NCBI GenBank assembly: GCA_947579665.1
Contig: OX388341.1
Coordinates: 372,001-436,000, forward strand
DNA: 64,000 bases
DNA from: Sympetrum striolatum
Taxonomy: Eukaryota; Arthropoda; Insecta; Odonata; Libellulidae
Direction of reading: 5' to 3'
Shown: in pieces, positions 37,296-48,330 of the stretch
Layout: every line of letters starts with the position of its first letter
Position numbering within the stretch: the stretch's first letter is position 1
Notes under the pieces: generated by a model
What the model saw: the letters and a program-made list of their open reading frames with translations, nothing else
Told to the model about the DNA's origin: nothing
Databases searched by the model: none
Position numbers and translations under genes: made by a program

Positions 37296-40097
37296 ATGAA
37301 TCGTTTCGTTCAGACAACTAGATTAGCTTTCAGTCATCAACCAGCCCAATACTTGATTATTGACTTAGGATATTCTATGGATAATTTAGTCTTAGAAAGC
37401 TGCATTACTGTAAGTAAACCTTATGAAGATAACAGCAAAGTGTAAACGGCGATTTCAACATTATTTTCTTATCAGGCGCTGCATACGGTACTTTCTCTTG
37501 CTTGTTCTATTAGAGGAGGAAACAGGATTCCAGGATTTGGCCTCTCTATCATAGGGAATAATTCAAAGTGTATATTTCCGCTGGATATAATTAGAGGAAA
37601 TTACAGAAAGTTGGAAGAGGCCTTTACCTCCATACGCGATTCGGTAGTAATTGTGAGCTCGGATAAATTTTCATTTAACCTAAGAAGAGTTGGATGATTT
37701 CTTCTCAATTCATTCCAGGTTCAAATAGGTGATCCAACCGAAAGATTTGATGAGTTACTGTTTCAGTCCTTACTAACGGCTATAAGTGATTTTAAGTCCA
37801 AGTCGGATTCAGCTGTAAGTATGCATACACAGAAAAAGAAGATTCAAAACAAAATGTTTGTCTAAGACATAAAATTGCAAGAAATTCGTAACAGAAATAA
37901 AATCAGGTTCAATTTGTAAACTTTAATATGCCATATCTATATAGGAGCTCAAAAATAACTTTTTTTACCGTGTAGTTACAGGAAGAATGCCATATCAATG
38001 CTTTAAGGTGAACTTAGACCTTCTCTCGGGTATAAAGATGGCAAAAAGTCAATGTTTAATGATTATATATATATACTGAAATTTTTGAATTTTATTTATT
38101 AAACAATGGATTCCTCAGGTTGGAAGTAATATTTGGCAGTTTTCATCCCAACTACAGATAAATATCCTAACTACAAAACCAGGTTTGGCAATGCAAGAAT
38201 GTTTAGAGCAAGCAATTCAAAATATCTCAACTACAAGACTGAAGAAAATTATGGTATCTAATCAATATATAACTGAAAAATGAATTCATACTTTTATTAC
38301 TTGTTAATAAAAATAAGAACCGTTTAATCAGAGACAATGAAGAAAATGTGTCTCATTGTTAAGTAACTCTGCAGGTAGTGGAATTGAAACCCTTACTTTC
38401 TGAAATAGTGGAAACTAAACAAAGCCAAGCATTTTACCTGTCCCGGACTCTAGGTTTTGTGGAAGTAGTTCAAATACTTGCTAAGAAAGATAATATGGAA
38501 GAATTCTTCAAGGTGAAGCTTTCCTAGTTGCATTATTTGCTATGAAAACAGTTATTAAACACTGTGAAAACTAAGCTCTCAAATATGAGTTAAAATGAAT
38601 TTTAATAGTAAATTACGTTGTAAATTCTTAATGGAGATATAAGATATATGGAGATATAAGAACTATACAATGAAAATTGTTTCCAATTCAATTTGGGTTT
38701 ATCAAAAATATTTCAGTGAGTTTGACAGCTGGTACTTACCATGTACTAGATTAAAAGGAAATGCTGATAATACCATTAATTATAATATTTATCAAAAAAA
38801 ATTGAGGATGGCTATTTCAGCAAAATTATAATCTGACAATCAGTTTTAAAGGTACAATTGTCAGGTAGTAAACTACACTACTCGTCAATATAAATTTTGA
38901 GAAAGAAGATTTCATCTCTTTCTTAACATTAATAATTTATGCATTTCTTAAGCTTAAAAAGAAAATACCACAAAATCTCAGCTTTTTCCATCAACATTGA
39001 CTTAATCTTCCTTTTATGCACAATTTATTTCTACAGCAATGGCTACTTGATTATAATACAGATACGGAACATTTAAGGATTATATTCCCTAACGAAGATT
39101 CTATAAAGTCTATCAATCAACTTGGCAATCAAAATTTTGTCTTGAAATGTGACATATCTGAATGCTTAATCAACCCAAATACATTACCATTTGGACATCG
39201 ATTTGCAATTCAAACAGATTTCTCAGTCTTCCATTTAGGTGGAAGCTCATTAGGAAAGTCACAAGGTCACCAAGATAATATAATTTTACATATATACCAG
39301 TACTGCACATATTTATTAAAGTTTTGCAATAGCATACGTAAAATGGTTGATAAATTTCAGGTACAAACCTGTCAATCTATGAGTTGTTTGTAGTAGCTCG
39401 GCTTTCCTCCGGAGGAGTATGCGAATCACTTCTGTTTGGTCAACCTCTGCGCCTCTTCCCTACTCGGTGCTGGCGCTTTGAGTGGACTAAGCTCATGAGT
39501 AATCAACAGGTTGTTCTATTATTCATTGATTCAAGTATTTTTCAGTTAATCTGAATAATATAACTGTTAACCCTTTCAAATTTGAACTCAACAGAGTTTT
39601 ATGGCACTTTGCAACAACCTCATGGCCAAAGAAGAGTTTCTCCTAGCTCAGCTCAAACCTAATTTAAATTCTGAGAATGTTTCCGGTTATTTCATTTTAG
39701 TTCCAGGTAACCTGAAAACAATTTTACCATAAAACAAAATCAAGCATGAATTAATGAACTCTAAATTATCTTAACTGCAAATCTAATATTTTACTTGAGT
39801 TGGTAAATTAAATTTTAAGGAGAAATGAGCTTCCTCCTGAAAGCTGTTGCTGCAAGAGAGCTAGTATTGCCCGAAAAAAATACCAAAGCTGACAGAGGAT
39901 GTCCAATTGATGGAGTTCCTGCAGATCTCTCGAAAATGGTTTCATATCTTGAAAATTTACCATTCTTGCCAGAATATGACCCTCTAATTTGGCAATCAAA
40001 TTTATGTTCTTCTTTGGTAAAACATTTACTGAATAACTCAGATCCAGTTGATGTTCAAGATAAAGATCCAAAGGTAAAAGACAACATTTCTATTTAA
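37296..40097 (+). CDS. M1AP: M1AP-like meiosis protein, nine exons, about 475 aa
   Basis: Exons 37296-37409, 37476-37652, 37719-37814, 38119-38253, 38375-38512, 39037-39265, 39361-39509, 39595-39706 and 39820-40073 (or to a stop at 40095-40097). All have GT-AG borders and continuous phase. Recognition rests on colinear similarity to vertebrate meiosis 1 associated protein: an FFK-QWLLDYNTDTEH segment, VLKCDISECLINP, SSGGVCESLLFGQPL, CWRFEW, SNQQSFMALCNNLM and LLKAVAARELVLP. M1AP works with TEX11, SHOC1 and SPO16 in crossover formation in vertebrate meiosis; the same role here is inference. The end of exon 6 is uncertain (39238 is an alternative donor in the same phase). The last exon either reads to a nearby stop (ending KVKDNISI) or splices at AAG|GTAAAA to an exon I did not find. 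Confidence 0.85.
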
Positions 40098-40429
40098 AAA
40101 TTCAATACGTTAGGCTTCCTAATTAGTAGCAGAGGAGCAAGAGTTCTCTTTTTACAAAATACAAAACATGCATCTGAAAAAATTATGTATTCAGGGTTAT
40201 GGAAAAGAGTAGCATATAATACTCTGTGGTTTAGTAAACATTTTTCTGTGGAGTTCTTGTACATTAATAATTACCACAAAGTTATATCCGATTATGTATC
40301 ATTCATTTGATTCTTTATACAATTTTCTGAATTTACTTCACGAGAGACCTGGATGTCAGCTAAGAATACACACACGTAGGACAAAACGAGAGAAAAACAA
40401 GATTAATGAAGTAAACTGAAGAATTAAAA
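40098..40429. other. Spacer after M1AP, nothing recognised
   Basis: May contain the M1AP 3' UTR. No canonical poly(A) signal was assigned. Confidence 0.4.
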
Positions 40430-40900
40430 TTGGCTAGATTACCTTCAGAAGGAACTCCCACATTTTTAAGTCAAGAATGCCAATGATTTTGAAGAGGACG
40501 GTATTCAACCAATGCGTGTTAACAGTCTTGATCTATGGAAGTAGCACTTGGGTGTTAAATGCAGCAATAACCCAGCAAATTCAGACAATGCAAGAGGGCG
40601 CTGCATGCTCAGAAGAAGAGACGGGAAACTCAACACCTGGGTGAGGACAATGACTGAAGAGCCAGACATCATACACGAGGTAAGATTACTAAAATGGAGA
40701 TGGACATGTGGTCAGACAACTATTGGACAACTGTAATTATTAACTGGATACCAAGATATGTGATGAGACCAAGAAGATGACTAAATGAAAGGTGGAATAT
40801 CATCAAGAGCTTAGGTGTAATGAGAAGCTCAAGACAAAGAAATTTCTAAAATTACTTGGAGCAGCCTACATATGACAACAGATTGAAAACAGCAATGATT
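40430..40900 (+). mobile_element. Non-LTR retrotransposon (LINE) fragment, reverse-transcriptase C-terminal region
   Basis: The translation, with frame breaks, gives FNQCVLTVLIYGSSTWVLN followed by KMEMDMWS, RPRR-LNERWNIIKSLG and LEQPTYD. This is the familiar order of the end of arthropod RTE/Jockey-type reverse transcriptases (NQCVLPVLTYG, then KWQWAGH, GRP-RW-DDI, and a final EAY block). It is short and dead. Confidence 0.7.
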
Positions 40901-40984
40901 ATATATAGACGTTTCTCCAGAATTATGTACCTATATATAGCTGATCAAAATTCTAACCATGTTCCACAAGCACCTCTTACTTGA

Positions 40985-41745
40985 GATTTTTACAACGTAC
41001 TGGTCAAAGGGTGTAACCATCAGAAAAAAATGCGACTTTGAACCTCAGCATCATGGGTTCAATTCCAGAAGGCCCCAAAATCCTGATTTTTTCCATAAGG
41101 ATGCATTGCAAGGATATCAAGAAATTTTTTAGGCATTTTCTGGCTATTAAGGGAGTTGAAATTCAAGGGATCACTGGAAGCCGTGCATATCCAACGAAAA
41201 CCACAAAGACATCTTCGAAAATTATCCTTGGTTCAATGCTAGGTCAGGGCAAATATTCTCTTATTTAAAATACATTGAAATGGTTTTTAAAATTCTTTTT
41301 TAACCCCTTCCCCATAGCATAAATACTTTCTTTAATTCCAGAGTGCCATTTACATTCCTCAATGCATTGCAAATGTGGATAATGGAATCTTCTTTTAGGT
41401 TCTTCCCGTCATGATATCGACTTCAAACGTTGGATTAAATAAGTTTTATATATTCACATCTTCCATTAGCTCCTGGGTTTGACACCTTCATCTCTGCTAT
41501 TTGAATCGTATGGCGTAAATTTCAATGTTTTTATGATTAATTTACCAAGGTGGAAATTTTATGGCCAGGCATGTGAACAGAAGTAATGAATGTTTCATAA
41601 ACACAGTTAACCGTATGATCATTGGTTCGATGCTGAGGCACCATTTGTATTCTACCATGTATTTCAAAGAGGGAATACAGAATTGAGTTTGAGGACCTTC
41701 CCGATATGATATCTACTTGAATTTGGGTACAAGTGGAAGGCAGTA
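40985..41745 (-). repeat. Copy D of the B-box-like repeat family, inverted
   Basis: The tail is at 41025-41085 (complement of the ATCATGGGTTCAATTCCAGA region, adjoining GACTTTGAACCTCAG). The body shares the CATTTACATTCC…AATGGA and ATGATATCGACTTCAAA blocks with the copy at 47.9 kb. No clear head was found. Confidence 0.65.
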
Positions 41746-42115
41746 AATAATTAGCAAAAATAAAACTTCAGCTTTATGTTATAAAATATGAGGAAAAGCA
41801 TGATATCACAGTCAATAGTCAAATGATATGAACCAGCAAATAACTGAGAACCAAACCTAATTCATAATGAAAGTGGTTGCAGCAGTTTCGATCAGTGCCA
41901 TCAATTGTTGCGTAAAATGACAGGCATAAATAATAATCAATATCAAACTAAACTAAGCATAGCCTAATGGCAAACACAATCACTTCCATTTTTAGCTAAA
42001 TCTGCAATGACATAAAAAAACCACCCAACTTAAGTTGATGGAGGAAACAAGATGGTTCTCATATAGTAAAATATTATTTCGTTACTTTTACCTCAGTTCT
42101 GATTAGTTTTAAATA

Positions 42116-42849
42116 CAGGGTGTCTGGATGAAAGGTATTCAAAATAAATACTTATATCTTGGAAAGAATTTATTATACACCTGTCCAATATGCACCATTT
42201 GAAAGGAAATTTCTCCAAGAATTTCAATTTTTTCCGTATATAATTCGCCACAACAATGAATAGATATCGGCGCATGCGCTAATATTTGTCCATTGTTGGG
42301 ATTTGCTTCCTATGAAGTAAGTAATAGTGACACCGCAGAAGAAGGTTGTACGTGTGTTAAGGGTTTGCTGAATTAAGGTCTGTGATGGCTGTTCAGTGTT
42401 GTTTTAGAACTTAATATGGACATGAATCTCAAACAAGCAAAAGCATCCGGTTCTGGGACAACAAAGAGAGAAGTACGACATGCCTGGGAGGTGGGCCAAT
42501 CGCTTGGCCTCTTAGGTCGCCAGACAACCCTATTAGATTTTTTCCCATGGGATTATGTGAATATCGTGGAATACCAGGGGAAAAATCAACAGCATTGAGC
42601 ACCTGAAAACCCACACAATGGACGCTAAGGCTACGGTAACACCCAACATGCTTCAAGCAATGTACGATGAGGTCGAATATTGCTTGGATGTTTGCCTTAC
42701 CACCAAGTGTTCCCATATTGAAATAAATTAAGTGAAAAACAAAACTTTCAGAGTTATACACTGTAATGCTGTAAACCTGAAATGTTGATAACAAATACTT
42801 CGAAAGATGTAAATATTTTATTTTGTATACCTTTCATCAGGGCACCCTG
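42116..42849. mobile_element. Deleted Tc1/mariner-superfamily element, 734 bp
   Basis: Inverted ends CAGGGTGTCTGGATGAAAGG and CAGGGTGCCCTGATGAAAGG (complement), continuing about 33 bp and flanked by TA on both sides. The plus-strand interior keeps the 3' part of a transposase: an RSPD-type block then DFFPWDYV, then SIEHLKTHTMDAKATVTP, EVEYCLDVCLTTKCSHIE, with a frameshift and stops. The N-terminal and catalytic regions are largely missing. Confidence 0.8.
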
Positions 42850-43009
42850 TATTTCTTGTTTGTGGTTTTCGTAATTTTGGATACTTTGAATTCTGGCTAG
42901 TATCAATTTTTGTCTTTTATGAACTTATTTATTGGCATATAATGCACCTAATCTTCACATGCTAAGTATTGCATTTCCCTGATTAAGTAAAATACATAAT
43001 TTTAATGAT

Positions 43010-43602
43010 TAAATATCGAATAACCTGCCAATTGGAAACAAGAAGTATACAGAAGAAAAATCCGACTACCTACTAATTACTTATTAACACCAAGTATGTG
43101 ACACAAATATGCTACCGTCTGAAATCATCCTGTCATAAAAGAACTTCAAAAGAGATTTTTGTCGTAAAGACATTGTAAAGAAACAATCGAATCGGATTAG
43201 CAGAGCAGATTTATTTACTTCGAATAACTAATAGGAACGAGGAAGACCATCATGGCCGACTGATTGAGGATCGGTCGGTAGCTGAGGCACGTCTTGTCAC
43301 AAAGGCATCGGTGGGCAGAAGGCCCCGCCCCTAAGTTGGGCCTTCCTTATATCTCTTTCAGAAGGTACAGAGGGCACCACCAACCAGGAGGGTCCCCCTT
43401 GCCTTTGTCATCCCTTGCCCTCTGTCCTTCCGACATTTTTACCTTTATTGATCTCCTTTAATTTAGCAAATTGTACTGATAGACTAGCTTTTGTGGTAAT
43501 TTGCTCTGCAGAGTGCATTGTGCCCTGACCATTCAAATTCTTGTATTTCAAATTTTAGTTTTTGAACTCGAATTTCTTTCTGAAAATCTTTGCGCGTGAT
43601 AT
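43010..43602 (-). repeat. Dispersed repeat R1, copy 2, carrying an insertion
   Basis: The complement aligns with 31449-31750 on both sides of the insertion at 43161-43434. Confidence 0.8.
43161..43434. mobile_element. 274-bp insertion with 6-bp target duplication
   Basis: Flanked by perfect ATTTTT (43155-43160 and 43435-43440). The paralogous R1 copy has a single such site at 31597-31602. The termini are GTCG/CGAC. Inside are hairpin-forming blocks (AGAAGGTACAGAGGGCA against TGCCCTCTGTCCTTC) and a GC-rich centre (GGCCCCGCCCCTAAG). No coding capacity; the superfamily is unassigned. Confidence 0.75.
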
Positions 43603-44167
43603 ATGAAAATGCATTTTATAGACAGAGAAAAAATAAATAATTATTTTTTCCCATCAGATGTGTATATGTATTAAAATTTTGTCCTTATAGAAGATAAAGC
43701 TATTATACAATAAATAAGTATTATTATTTAGGGCTAAAACTTTGAAGTGATGATAGCAATATACTTAACGGAGATTAACACTGCTATAGGTTCAAATTAA
43801 CTTTATATTCTTGCAGAAATATACAAAAGATAACCTTCAACAGCTCTTTGATAGCAAGGGGGCAGATTGTTCAGAACAAAACTTTTATTTTAAATTTCCA
43901 TTCATTTCATCTTAACTATAGCATTTCCAAGACTTTAATTCAGTTTCCTTTCTTATAGTGCTATCATCTGTTTCATAGAATTATCATTTCTTCTTTAATT
44001 TGGAAAAATAAATAAAACTTGCAAGAGATTAAAATTTACTTTATGGAAATTTTTAGTTTTCTATGCAATCCTGAGGCAAATCTGAATTTCTCAGATTTTT
44101 CTGGAACTAACCTTGATGCAAAATATGGTAGAATTCAATGGAGTGGTCTATATATTTATAAATATCC

Positions 44168-44181
44168 AGAGAGAGAGAGAG
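44168..44181 (+). repeat. (GA)n microsatellite
   Basis: A short AGAGAGAGAGAGA run near 44169-44181. Confidence 0.7.
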
Positions 44182-44383
44182 AAGCTTTGATAACTATACT
44201 GATAATAACTTGTAAATGGGAAGGAAAATTGAAATAATGACATGCCCTTAAAGGCTATATCATTATTTATAACCTGGCTTAGAGTACCAAATGATGTCGA
44301 AGAAAGCTTGTTCTATAGGCCTACATATTCTAAGAATGATCAATGAAAACAAAATTATCTGAATCTATCCAGCATGGATAGTA

Positions 44384-44460
44384 CAGTCCTGGCCAAAATT
44401 AACGCAGCACCGGCCGTAAGGATCACTAGGAAGGTGCTGCGTTAATTTTGGCCAGGAGTG
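44384..44460. mobile_element. 77-bp Tc1-type palindrome (minimal MITE)
   Basis: Two 28-bp arms (CAGTCCTGGCCAAAATTAAC plus CGCAGCACC and its complement, 27 of 28 matching) surround a 21-bp spacer, with TA on each side. CAGT…GGCCAAAA is the terminal signature of Tc1-like elements, so this is two terminal repeats with almost nothing between. Confidence 0.85.
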
Positions 44461-44508
44461 TACATACAAAATATTTTCCAACACTCGTAACTTTTACAGT
44501 ACTGAAAC

Positions 44509-44787
44509 TTATCTCATAGAAACTATTAATTTGAATTTCCAGGAGAGTAGCAGTAAAAAAACACCAATTCCAAACATGATTGTAACAAACACAATCAATA
44601 GACTCTGTGTCAAAGAGGGGAAGAGCTCGAAAAGGGCAAGAACTTCAACTAACAAGAGGGCAACAAGTCCCGCATAAAAATGGGAGAAGAAACAAGCATG
44701 CATTAAGCTATTCTTGCATGTTCTATATAGAGCAAGTACATAAGAATTTACATTTATTTTTTCAACTGGATTATTTGTTTTGCCCAA
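44509..44787 (-). CDS. Hydrophobic open frame, possible membrane-protein exon (unsupported)
   Basis: The minus-strand frame contains two strong hydrophobic segments (GLVALLLVEVLALFELF, then LLIVFVTIMFGIGVFLLLL followed by SWKF), ending IVSMR. An acceptor-like CTCTATATAG precedes CATGCAAGAATAG in a compatible phase. No partner exons, family match or clear promoter was identified, so this may be chance in a T-rich strand. Confidence 0.2.
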   Translation of the reverse strand: MGKTNNPVEKINVNSYVLALYRTCKNSLMHACFFSHFYAGLVALLLVEVLALFELFPSLTQSLLIVFVTIMFGIGVFLLLLSWKFKLIVSMR

Positions 44788-44799
44788 TATAATATTATT

Positions 44800-46486
44800 G
44801 TAATATCCATTGCACTTACCTTCTTTTCAATCTTATGTTAATGTTGAAAGAAAATCAGAATAAAAAGAATTTTCTTTAAAGCCATAAATCATACTTGTAA
44901 CTTATTTTGATAATGTTACAAATATATCCAAATATCTTTATAGGACATGATGTATATCAATGTTTATTCTTCAACATAACTCACTGAATCAATATTTTTC
45001 AAATGTTATATAATTTATTGTTCAAATCTGGTTAATAAACCTTATACACTTCAATATGAATTTCTTTTGTCCCAAATACAGTACTGTAGCCTCAGCTACC
45101 TTGGGAGACATTATAAACATTATGTTGATCAAATATTGACAGGTGTCATTATCACTTTTTTGTCTGGTGATGTATCAAGAAAAATATACTTAACTCTAAA
45201 TAAAGTTATAAACATTTCTCTACAAAATTTGATAATAAATCATTTCGAATTAAAACATTTATACAAAGATATTTTTTCTTCATATATCTCTTTTTTCCAT
45301 TGCCTTAACTCTCTAATTATTCATCAAAACCAATGCATTCCTTTAAGTTTCTCTTGCAATCAGTCCACAAGTACGAGTCCAAATGGTGCTAAGTTGCACT
45401 GAAATTAGATTCACAGATGCTGAAAATAATACACCTTGCACAAAGCCAGGAATGAATTTGGAAGGAATAAGAAGTAAATCAAGTCAGATGATACAAAATG
45501 CAATGGAAATTATAAATGCACATACATTCAAATAGGAAAGCACTCACACAATTACACAGGCTTCAGTTGCATTAACCATCACCAAACTCATATGCATTTT
45601 AAAAGCTCATTCACTTGTCTACATTTAGTCCTTTAAAAATGAAAATAAAAATAACAAATTCTCTTTATGTTTAATGATAAAATTTTCTGATGACTCATCC
45701 AACCTCAGTTATTTTATAAACACGACAGGATGTGATCATCACAAAATTTTTCCAATTTCAAAGAGACGTTATTGGGAGCGCATCAATTTGGTCCTACTTA
45801 AATTTACTAAATTAGGGAAAATATGAGAATTAAGAGAAAATATAAGAATTTCAATATTAATGAGCAATAAGGCATATGTTCTCATGGCTTAGGGAAGACA
45901 TACAAGAATTTGTTAAAAATGAACACATACTGTAAATGTTTAACAGTACATTAAAATTGTGTGAACAAAATGACTTTTAGTGAGTCACAAAACTACAGAA
46001 AATACTGCTTTGTCATCTGCTGCCAATTACATAAAATAATCCATCTGATACAGTAACTGTATTCAGGAAAGGTTTCAGCTGGCAGACTTAAGTAAGCCAT
46101 TTGAAATATCACACCATTCTATTAGCTGCACTTTGAGGACAATACATTGGATACAATGGGACTCAACAATAGTATTGACTAAAATAAAACCACACACACA
46201 TACAGTTCAAACTTCATGGAATGCAATATGAAAAGGTTCGAGCAAAACTGCTTAGCCATATATATATAAATTTTAAAAGGCAGTTAGATATTGTTAAGCT
46301 TATTTATCAAAACCATTGTGAACCAAATCTTTTTACCCTACAAATGATGCCAAAAAACTTATTGGCATAGTTAGTTACAGAGAAACCAGTAAATAAACTT
46401 TTAGGTAGGTGTGAAATGCTTTTTCACCTGTTCTATTCCAATGGAAGGAACTTCCACCATAGTCTTCGACCACTCACTGTCTTCTT
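44800..46486 (-). other. Possible long 3' UTR of lgl or spacer
   Basis: AT-rich, apparently unique sequence without transposon ends, downstream of the candidate last lgl exon on the minus strand. No canonical poly(A) signal was assigned. Confidence 0.3.
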
Positions 46487-46673
46487 TCACACAACTTCCT
46501 CAAGGTCTTCCATGATAGCCAGAGGAGCTTGAACCATTGTCCTCTTTTTCATAACACTAATCTGAAAGATAGCACATAAAAATATTGAGCACCTTGAGTT
46601 TTCATCGACTATTCCTAAAGTATTAAACTTACTCTATTACTAATGACTTGAACAGTATAATTGAAAATAATCA
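46487..46673 (-). CDS. Candidate last two exons of lgl
   Basis: Minus-strand exon 46633-46673 (41 nt, donor AGA|GTAAGT) and exon 46487-46561 (acceptor CTTTCAG, stop at 46487-46489). Together they continue in phase from the donor AAA|GTGAGT at 52863, adding MIIFNYTVQVISNR and ISVMKKRTMVQAPLAIMEDL with EEVV at the end. A smaller 14-nt version of the first exon (46633-46646) also keeps phase. The first acceptor is poor in pyrimidines and the intron would be 6.2 kb, so this is an inference from phase and coding-like sequence. Confidence 0.35.
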
Positions 46674-47849
46674 CTTGACTTTAAGCAATGATTAAACAAT
46701 TTAACTTTATCTGTTGAAGATGAAATCCATTGCTCATAGAAAAAGCACAAATTTATTATGTTAATGAAAAAGGTTGCTCCATCCAATCAAAATGGATAAT
46801 CACAAACAAGAATGATTAATCTATCACTAGCCAAATTAATATTACTGCACAAATGAAGATAAAGGACAGTCAAAAAGTCATGCATTATCAGAAAGAAAAT
46901 CAAGAGGAGATTTCTCATAAATATTAAAAATAAATTCTCTTGCGTTCCATTCCCAAGTTCCCAGAACCATTAGAGAAAGGGGCAAATCACCCTCTTCCTG
47001 ATTTCGTAATGTTTGATGATTAACAAATTAGATTAGTTACTATTTACATTAAAAAATAAAGCTCGAGTATATTTCAGTTAATGCCAAAGGAAAAATATTT
47101 TCACACTATCCGTAAGCTTCGGTATAACAATGGTGTAGGTGAGTTAAGGACGAGGAAAGACTTTAAAGATCACTGGTCAATATTTACTATCAATTCTTTA
47201 CTTCATTCATAAGAGGAAGATAATTTTACCATACTCAGCTCATGTACTTCACAATGTAGTATTTATTCTTTAAAAATTGCAAAATTCGATGAATAAGTGG
47301 ATTGCTGGAGCTTCTTTTGATAATATTGAAAATTAAATATAAGAAGCAATGGCATTGCCAACTTAATTGTAAAAAGGCAATTTTTAAGTATTTTTTGGTC
47401 ATAACTCGGGGGTCGTACGCAGATCACTTAAATTCTCCAATATTCAGCCCCTCCCTCCCCCCATGCAACAGGATCGTAACGCCAAGCTGAACCCCTCCCC
47501 CCACCCACTCTGTTACATAACAAGTGCTTTGAGAAAAGTTTTGGGCTTTAATTCAGGAAAGAAAGTTTTTTAGTTCCCAATAATAATTCACTTTTTAATA
47601 AACAATTTCAATTTTAAAGGCCATTCATACATTTCACCTAGATTTGATGCCATGACCTGTTGATAATTAGCATCGCACAGACAGGGGAATACCCTTCCAC
47701 ACTCCACTCGCACTCTGACTACTTCTACTTGATGCTTGCTCAAATCAGAGCTGCCAATTTTCCTATTGGTAAATTGCATGCGAGTTTTAAATTCAAACTT
47801 TAAAAATGCAGAAATTTTGCTATTTTTGGCAGTTCTAGAATGTGACATT
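46674..47849. other. Spacer or intron, with a C-rich run at 47446-47510
   Basis: No supported gene. Around 47446-47510 the plus strand has CCCCTCCCTCCCCCC and a second CCCCTCCCCCC run, probably part of an unidentified repeat. Confidence 0.4.
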
Positions 47850-48330
47850 CAGGTGACACCAGGAGTCTCTACAATCAGTAACTGATCCGATATCTAGGAA
47901 TTTTTTTGAACCCCTTCCCAATAATATAGAAACTTGAAATTCGGCATGTAGATAGAGATTATTGATACATTTCAAATACTCTGTTTTAGGATTCCTTGAT
48001 CATCCTTGGTTCGATCCCAGAGAGCCATTTACATTCTGTATGCATTTCAGATGAGTATAATGGAGTGTTATTTCAGGACTTTACCGGTATGATATGGACT
48101 TCAAACTTTGCATTAATTAAGATCAGATCCTAACAAGTTATTATGTCTATTTGCATCTGCCAATAGGTCCTGTGTTCGACACCAGTTGTCTCAAAATTAG
48201 AAATTTCTACGATTTTAAGATTTTTTTAAAACCCCTTCTCGATAACATTGAAACTTAAAATTGGCATGTGAATAAAGATTATAAACACATTTCATATGCT
48301 TGCAGTATGCAAGCAACTCTTACTTGTACT
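47850..48330 (-). repeat. Copy E of the B-box-like repeat family, inverted and short
   Basis: The head is at about 48297-48320 (complement of GCTTGCATACTGCAAGC). The body shares GAGCCATTTACATTC and ATGATATGGACTTCAAAC with copy D, and CATTTACATTAC with the complement of copy F. The tail is truncated. Confidence 0.7.

Noticed and set aside
45067..45402. 111-codon plus-strand open frame
   Set aside because: AT-driven composition, no start context, no family; lies in the putative lgl 3' region on the opposite strand.
47588..47848. 86-codon minus-strand open frame
   Set aside because: Close to a degraded repeat; no domain, no splice sites linking it to lgl.
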